In this document: piece after piece, positions 6,622 through 10,054 of the stretch
Numbering within the stretch: the stretch's first letter is position 1
Layout of the letters: the number at the start of each line of letters is the position of its first letter
Assembly: GCA_900321505.1 (NCBI GenBank)
Contig: ONWK01000300.1
Span: 1 to 10,054 of the forward strand
DNA length: 10,054 nt
Direction: 5' to 3'
DNA from: an uncultured Eubacteriales bacterium
GTDB lineage: Bacteria; Bacillota; Clostridia; Lachnospirales; Lachnospiraceae
Made by a program: the position numbers and the translations under genes
The notes under the pieces: generated by a model
The model's input: only the letters and a program-made list of their open reading frames with translations
Databases searched by the model: none
Told to the model about the DNA's origin: nothing

Positions 6622-9555
6622 TCATTTTCCGTCATTAAGATGATCAAGCAGATTTCTTTCGAAATCCTCCGCTTTAAGCGGACGTGAGAAATAGTAGCCC
6701 TGTACCAGGTCGCATCCGGAGCCGCGAAGCAGCTTCAGCTGGCCTTCGGTCTCCACGCCCTCGGCGATAACCGGTACATTCAGGTACCGCGCGATATCCA
6801 CGATCAGCTCCACAAGACGGAGATCCTTTTCATTACGCTCGATGTTCCGGATAAACTCGATATCCATCTTCAGTGCATCTATGGGCATGGTTGAGAGCAT
6901 GTTCAGAGAAGAGTAGCCCGAACCGAAATCGTCCATTTCAATGTGGAAGCCCTTTGTACGCAGCTTATCGATAACCAGGATCAGCTGTTCTGCATTTTCC
7001 GTATAGGCCGATTCCGTGATCTCCAGCAGGAAATCCGAATGCTTTAACTTATTCTTTCTTACGATATCATTCAGTATATCGTAAAGATTGGGATCGAATA
7101 CGTCCACACGGGAGAGGTTGACGGATACCGGAAGGGTGATTCCGTACTTATCCCGCCATTCCGCGATCTGACGGCCGGTCTCTTCCCAGATATACTTGTC
7201 AAGTGTGCTGATCAGTCCGCTCTGCTCAAAAAGCGGGATAAAGATAGCAGGTGAGATGGTACCCAGAAGCGGATGCTGCCAGCGTACCAGAGCCTCGGCA
7301 CTTGCAAGTACCGGAGTATCAGGCCTGATGTCATATTTCGGCTGGTAATAGACCTTAAGCTCATGCTCCTCCAAAGCACGGCCGAAGTCGTTCAGAAGAA
7401 GCTGGTCCCTTTCCTCCCGGTTGCCCATGGCGGCGTCATAGATCATGATCTGCTTCTTATAATCGCCGCGCATCATGTTGCAGGCTGTACGCGCACAGTC
7501 AAACTGCTGTACAGGCTCTATACCCTCCTGCCAGGGTTTGATCCCCACACGCAGATGGATGCTGGTGTTGTTGGAGATCCTGTCAATACGCTTCTGGAAA
7601 CGCAGAAGCTTTACCTCAAGCTCATTTTCATCTATGTGGCGGCAGTAGATATCAAAACGGTCAGCCTCGAAACGGCTGGCAATACCTTCATTCTCTGTAA
7701 GGAAGTCACGGATCTCCTCACCCATTTCACGAAGGAGACGGTCACCGAATTCCCGCCCGTGCAGTGCATTTACCGAATGGAAACGGTCGATGTTCATGAC
7801 GATGGCATCCATCGGCGTTTTGGGGTTATCGTGATACAGCCGGTTCGCATAGATGAGGAAGAAGTTCCAGTTGTACAGATTGGTCAGCTGGTCGCGTTCC
7901 GCCTCGGAAATGATCTGCTGACCTTCCGCTGCTTTTGCGGTGGAACGCATATTCCGTATCTGCATCAGAAGGAATACCACTACGATAAGAGCGAAAACAG
8001 CTATGACATAAATCAGATTGTCCTTTAAAAAATCTCCGAAGCTGACCTTTGTGTCCCTGAAGGAATAATGTGTCAGTGACGTATTCACGGAAGTTCGCGG
8101 GAGCAGCCGGTTAAGCTTGTTAAGGATCGAGTACAGACAATCGTCCTCTTTTCTTACGGCAAAGGATAACTCCATGGTTTTGCCGGTGGAAAGGGTAGAC
8201 AGCTTGTATTTCTCACAGAGATCACTTAAGTAGTTGATGCGGTAGCTGCTGATCAGGAGACAATCCGCCTCTTCATTGGCAACAGCCCTGAACATGTCAG
8301 TGGTATTTTCAAAGGGTACAAGAGTCCAGTTGGGGAAGTTATCCTTCAGGAAATTCTGGGCGTTGAGATTTCCTTCTACTACGGCCATCTTCCGGTTTTT
8401 ATCTGCAGACAGTCCCTGCCGGTCGTCGGACCGGACAGCAACATACATTTCCATATTCACATAAGGTTCCGTAAGGATAATACCGTACTGTTCACCGTCG
8501 AAGGTACTCAGCGATAAGGGGAAGACGCAGTCAATATCACCATTTTTCAGGGCATCAAGGGCTTCGGTGGTGTTTTTATATGCAACAGCCTCAAAATGAA
8601 TATCGGCATTGATCTCGGCATTTTCGGCAAAGAAAATGTAATCGGCCAGTGCACCGCGAAGTACTCCGTTCTTGTCATCCTTCGCACAGAAGGGGAGATA
8701 ATTGTCCCGGTATCCCACACGTATGGTACTGTGGTCCTTAAGCCATTCCTTCTCCTCAGGTCTCAGGAAATGGGTAACGGAGGAAGACTTGTTGTATTTT
8801 TCGGTAAGCTGCTGGTTGAAATCCCGGTTTTCCTCAAAGATACGGCTCATGGCAGAATCGATATCATGCTTCAGGTCCGGCCTGTTCTTGTTGATGCCGA
8901 AAAATGATTCCGCAAATCCTATCTTGCATACGGGCACGATATCGTAGCTGTTGCCGTAGGTATCCAGTGTGACAAGAATGTCGATCTCCCCGTCAGCAAG
9001 CATCTGCATCAGTTCGGGGGTCTTTACCGTAAGTTCCACGATCTCGGGCCGGACGTCATTCTTCTCCGCCCATTCCTTAAAGAGCTTTTCCTGGATACTG
9101 TTCTTGTTGACGCCGACCTTCTTACCGTCAAAGGTTGAAAAGTCGTCCGGCTTGACCTCTGTATTATCAGGGGAAATAAAGGTATAGTAGCTTTCCTGTC
9201 CTATGGCTTCACTGGAGAAAAGGATCTTCTGGGCCCGTTCTTCGGTATAGGAAACATCGCTGAGGAGGTCGATCTCTCCGTTCTGGAGCATTTCAAAAAG
9301 CTCCGACCAGCTGCCTTCCACATATTCGTAGGTCCAGCCTGTATATGTGGCGATACGCTGCTGGTATTCATATCCGAAACCTGAACGGCGGCCGAACTGG
9401 TCGGTGGTATGGAAGGCAGACTCATACCATCCGACGCGGACTTTTTTGGATTCAAAATCGTGGGCGTGAGCAGTGAAGGGTATCAGCGCATGCAAAGAAA
9501 GCACAAAAAGAAGGACGATAGCGATCATCCTTTTAAGCCTCTTTCCTTTCCGCAT
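6622..9555 (-). CDS. Membrane c-di-GMP phosphodiesterase (EAL) with two extracellular solute-binding domains and a degenerate GGDEF domain
   Basis: The 977-residue protein has a signal peptide or anchor at residues 1-32. Two tandem SBP_bac_3-like periplasmic-type binding domains follow (about 37-255 and 275-487; each opens with a RVGWYES or RVGYRDN strand). A membrane helix lies at about 513-531, then a GGDEF-fold domain (about 552-705) and an EAL domain (about 722-970). The GGDEF signature is RFEADRF (628-634), so cyclase activity is unlikely. The EAL domain keeps the residues expected for c-di-GMP hydrolysis: Glu754 (AEALVRW), Asn813 (VNLS), Glu845 (EITES), Asp875/Asp876 (DDFGSG), Lys896, Glu932/Glu935 (EGVET) and Gln952 (QGYY). 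It probably binds amino-acid-like solutes outside and cleaves c-di-GMP inside. I chose the ATG at 9553-9555 because GGGGGTGA lies four bases before it and the signal peptide then starts MRKGKRLKR. An ATG at 9606 would add 17 residues that spoil the leader. A promoter candidate lies at 9639-9668 and a terminator follows the gene. Confidence 0.92.
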   Translation of the reverse strand: MRKGKRLKRMIAIVLLFVLSLHALIPFTAHAHDFESKKVRVGWYESAFHTTDQFGRRSGFGYEYQQRIATYTGWTYEYVEGSWSELFEMLQNGEIDLLSDVSYTEERAQKILFSSEAIGQESYYTFISPDNTEVKPDDFSTFDGKKVGVNKNSIQEKLFKEWAEKNDVRPEIVELTVKTPELMQMLADGEIDILVTLDTYGNSYDIVPVCKIGFAESFFGINKNRPDLKHDIDSAMSRIFEENRDFNQQLTEKYNKSSSVTHFLRPEEKEWLKDHSTIRVGYRDNYLPFCAKDDKNGVLRGALADYIFFAENAEINADIHFEAVAYKNTTEALDALKNGDIDCVFPLSLSTFDGEQYGIILTEPYVNMEMYVAVRSDDRQGLSADKNRKMAVVEGNLNAQNFLKDNFPNWTLVPFENTTDMFRAVANEEADCLLISSYRINYLSDLCEKYKLSTLSTGKTMELSFAVRKEDDCLYSILNKLNRLLPRTSVNTSLTHYSFRDTKVSFGDFLKDNLIYVIAVFALIVVVFLLMQIRNMRSTAKAAEGQQIISEAERDQLTNLYNWNFFLIYANRLYHDNPKTPMDAIVMNIDRFHSVNALHGREFGDRLLREMGEEIRDFLTENEGIASRFEADRFDIYCRHIDENELEVKLLRFQKRIDRISNNTSIHLRVGIKPWQEGIEPVQQFDCARTACNMMRGDYKKQIMIYDAAMGNREERDQLLLNDFGRALEEHELKVYYQPKYDIRPDTPVLASAEALVRWQHPLLGTISPAIFIPLFEQSGLISTLDKYIWEETGRQIAEWRDKYGITLPVSVNLSRVDVFDPNLYDILNDIVRKNKLKHSDFLLEITESAYTENAEQLILVIDKLRTKGFHIEMDDFGSGYSSLNMLSTMPIDALKMDIEFIRNIERNEKDLRLVELIVDIARYLNVPVIAEGVETEGQLKLLRGSGCDLVQGYYFSRPLKAEDFERNLLDHLNDGK

Positions 9556-9638
9556 GAACTCACCCCCGTAAAGCATCATAGCATACAGCGCCCGGGACAT
9601 CTTCATCAGGGTTCACGGGTGCCGCGCACTTAAAAGTT

Positions 9639-9668
9639 ATTGTATCACATTATTCATGGTTTTGCCAT
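9639..9668 (-). promoter_or_regulatory. Candidate promoter of the EAL gene
   Basis: On the minus strand TACAAT (9639-9644) matches the -10 box at five of six positions. ATGGCA (9663-9668) matches the -35 box at four of six, with an 18-base spacer. The predicted start lies about 77 bases before the chosen ATG. Confidence 0.5.
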
Positions 9669-9683
9669 AATTCCTTTACAAAT

Positions 9684-9705
9684 ATTCAAATGTTATTCAA
9701 ATGTT
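9684..9705. repeat. Two perfect tandem copies of ATTCAAATGTT
   Basis: ATTCAAATGTT occurs at 9684-9694 and again directly at 9695-9705. The 11-base period is about one helical turn, so a protein bound to both copies would sit on one face of the DNA. The repeats lie between the two divergent promoters, about 15 bases upstream of the minus-strand -35 and 27 bases upstream of the plus-strand -35. They could be an operator or an AT-rich UP-like element. Confidence 0.75.
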
Positions 9706-9732
9706 TTGCCGGTGCGGGATGAAAAAAGCAGG

Positions 9733-9760
9733 TGGAAATGTACCGAACTCATGGTATAAT
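9733..9760 (+). promoter_or_regulatory. Extended -10 promoter of the repeat-protein gene
   Basis: TATAAT (9755-9760) is preceded by TGG (9752-9754), forming an extended -10 element. TGGAAA (9733-9738) is a four-of-six -35 match at 16 bases spacing. The predicted start is near 9767, about 58 bases before the ATG. Confidence 0.65.
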
Positions 9761-9773
9761 AAAATTTACCCGT

Positions 9774-9783
9774 CCTGATCAGG
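9774..9783. promoter_or_regulatory. Palindrome CCTGATCAGG just after the predicted transcription start
   Basis: This perfect 10-bp palindrome begins about seven bases after the predicted plus-strand start. It is flanked by TTTAC on the left (9764-9768) and GTAAA on the right (9784-9788), which extend the dyad imperfectly. The position suits a repressor site; an RNA hairpin is less likely because there would be almost no loop. Confidence 0.35.
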
Positions 9784-9824
9784 TGTAAACTGACCGGGGG
9801 ACCGTAAATGACGGAGGTATCAAA

Positions 9825-10054
9825 ATGAGTTATTATTGGAGAAGACATCTGTTGGGGCAGGTGATGGATGCGCTTATGGGGGAAGATGAGTTTTCCAATG
9901 CCGCCAGGCAAAGAGAGGATGCATTTGCGTCCTCGATGTACAGGAGATATGGAAACCAGATGCCGCAGTACGATCAGACGGGCTATCCGGGACAATATCC
10001 GCAGAACGGTCAGATGGGTTATCCGGGACAATATCCGCAGAACGGTCAGATGGG
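9825..10054 (+). CDS. Gly/Pro/Gln/Tyr-rich repeat protein, 5' part only
   Basis: The ATG at 9825-9827 follows GGAGG with a 7-base gap, a strong ribosome binding site, and the frame stays open for 76 codons to the window edge. The first 40 residues are a mixed, probably helical segment (SYYWRRHLLGQVMDALMGED, then a charged stretch rich in Arg, Glu and Ala) without a signal peptide. From residue 43 the sequence becomes low complexity. GYPGQYPQNGQM occurs twice in tandem (residues 53-64 and 65-76), after a looser related stretch (NQMPQYDQT). Such Pro/Gly/Gln/Tyr repeats are usually disordered and are often linkers beside a membrane or structured domain, which here would lie outside the window. 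I do not recognise the family. The gene is divergent from the EAL gene and may share its control. Confidence 0.8.
   Translation, partial: MSYYWRRHLLGQVMDALMGEDEFSNAARQREDAFASSMYRRYGNQMPQYDQTGYPGQYPQNGQMGYPGQYPQNGQM
9981..10052 (+). repeat. Two in-frame 36-bp tandem repeats in the repeat-protein gene
   Basis: Units 9981-10016 and 10017-10052 differ at one base, a silent GGC to GGT change in the first codon. Each encodes GYPGQYPQNGQM. Near identity at DNA level points to recent duplication, and the array may continue beyond the window edge, where the next GG already fits a third unit. Confidence 0.9.

Larger units (their letters stand above)
9556..9824. other. Divergent control region between the EAL gene and the repeat-protein gene
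   Basis: This 269-base region holds a minus-strand promoter (9639-9668), a plus-strand promoter (9733-9760), a perfect 11-bp tandem repeat between them (9684-9705) and a palindrome (9774-9783). The EAL transcript would have a leader of about 77 bases. The plus transcript would have about 58 bases, including the imperfect direct repeat GTAAACTGACCGG / GTAAATGACGG at about 9785-9815. Confidence 0.6.

Noticed and set aside
7273..8028. A 251-codon plus-strand open frame inside the EAL gene
   Set aside because: It is antisense to a gene with clear domain motifs, its translation resembles no family, and I saw no ribosome binding site that would favour it.
9556..9606. A 17-codon N-terminal extension of the EAL protein
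   Set aside because: The internal ATG at 9555 has a much better ribosome binding site and gives a normal signal peptide.
9693..10031. A 112-codon minus-strand open frame at the right end
   Set aside because: It covers the divergent promoters and the antisense of the repeat-protein gene, and its composition is that of a shadow frame.
9981..10052. Regular repeat units that could suggest a CRISPR array
   Set aside because: The 36-bp units are directly adjacent without spacers, lie in frame within a coding sequence and encode a perfect peptide repeat.

Overview
This window most likely comes from a Gram-positive clostridial bacterium, probably of the Lachnospiraceae. That is an inference from gene content and mid-range GC. 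The pointers are a short type II signal peptide on a Thr/Glu-rich lipoprotein, purine-rich GGAGG-type ribosome binding sites, a GT8 glycosyltransferase fused to a PlsC-type acyltransferase, and a long membrane EAL protein with two extracellular solute-binding domains. I see no rRNA, tRNA, CRISPR array, insertion sequence or phage gene.

Layout: (1) Bases 1-1302 (+) encode a secreted lipoprotein with two related alpha/beta domains and a helical C-terminal domain. (2) Bases 1303-1425 hold two strong inverted repeats between convergent genes. (3) Bases 1426-4825 (-) form a tight three-gene operon: a small PlsC-like acyltransferase, a GT8 glycosyltransferase, and a GT8-acyltransferase fusion protein. 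A candidate promoter and a possible 16-codon leader ORF precede it. (4) Bases 4985-6340 (-) encode a MATE-family exporter with its own candidate promoter. (5) A terminator at 6566-6595 separates it from a 977-residue c-di-GMP phosphodiesterase-type sensor at 6622-9555 (-). (6) The divergent intergenic region at 9556-9824 carries promoters facing both ways, an 11-bp perfect tandem repeat between them, and a 10-bp palindrome near the plus-strand transcription start. (7) Bases 9825 to the end (+) hold the 5' part of a gene for a Gly/Pro/Gln/Tyr-rich repeat protein, cut by the window edge.

Functionally, the operon looks like a small membrane glycolipid or surface-glycan module: two GT8 sugar transferases and two acyltransferase domains made from one transcript. 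The EAL protein probably senses small amino-acid-like ligands outside the cell and lowers c-di-GMP inside. It shares a control region with the repeat-protein gene, so the two may be co-regulated. The most interesting elements are the GT8/acyltransferase trio (with one unusual HX5D acyltransferase), the possible leader ORF, and the divergent control region with the repeat protein.
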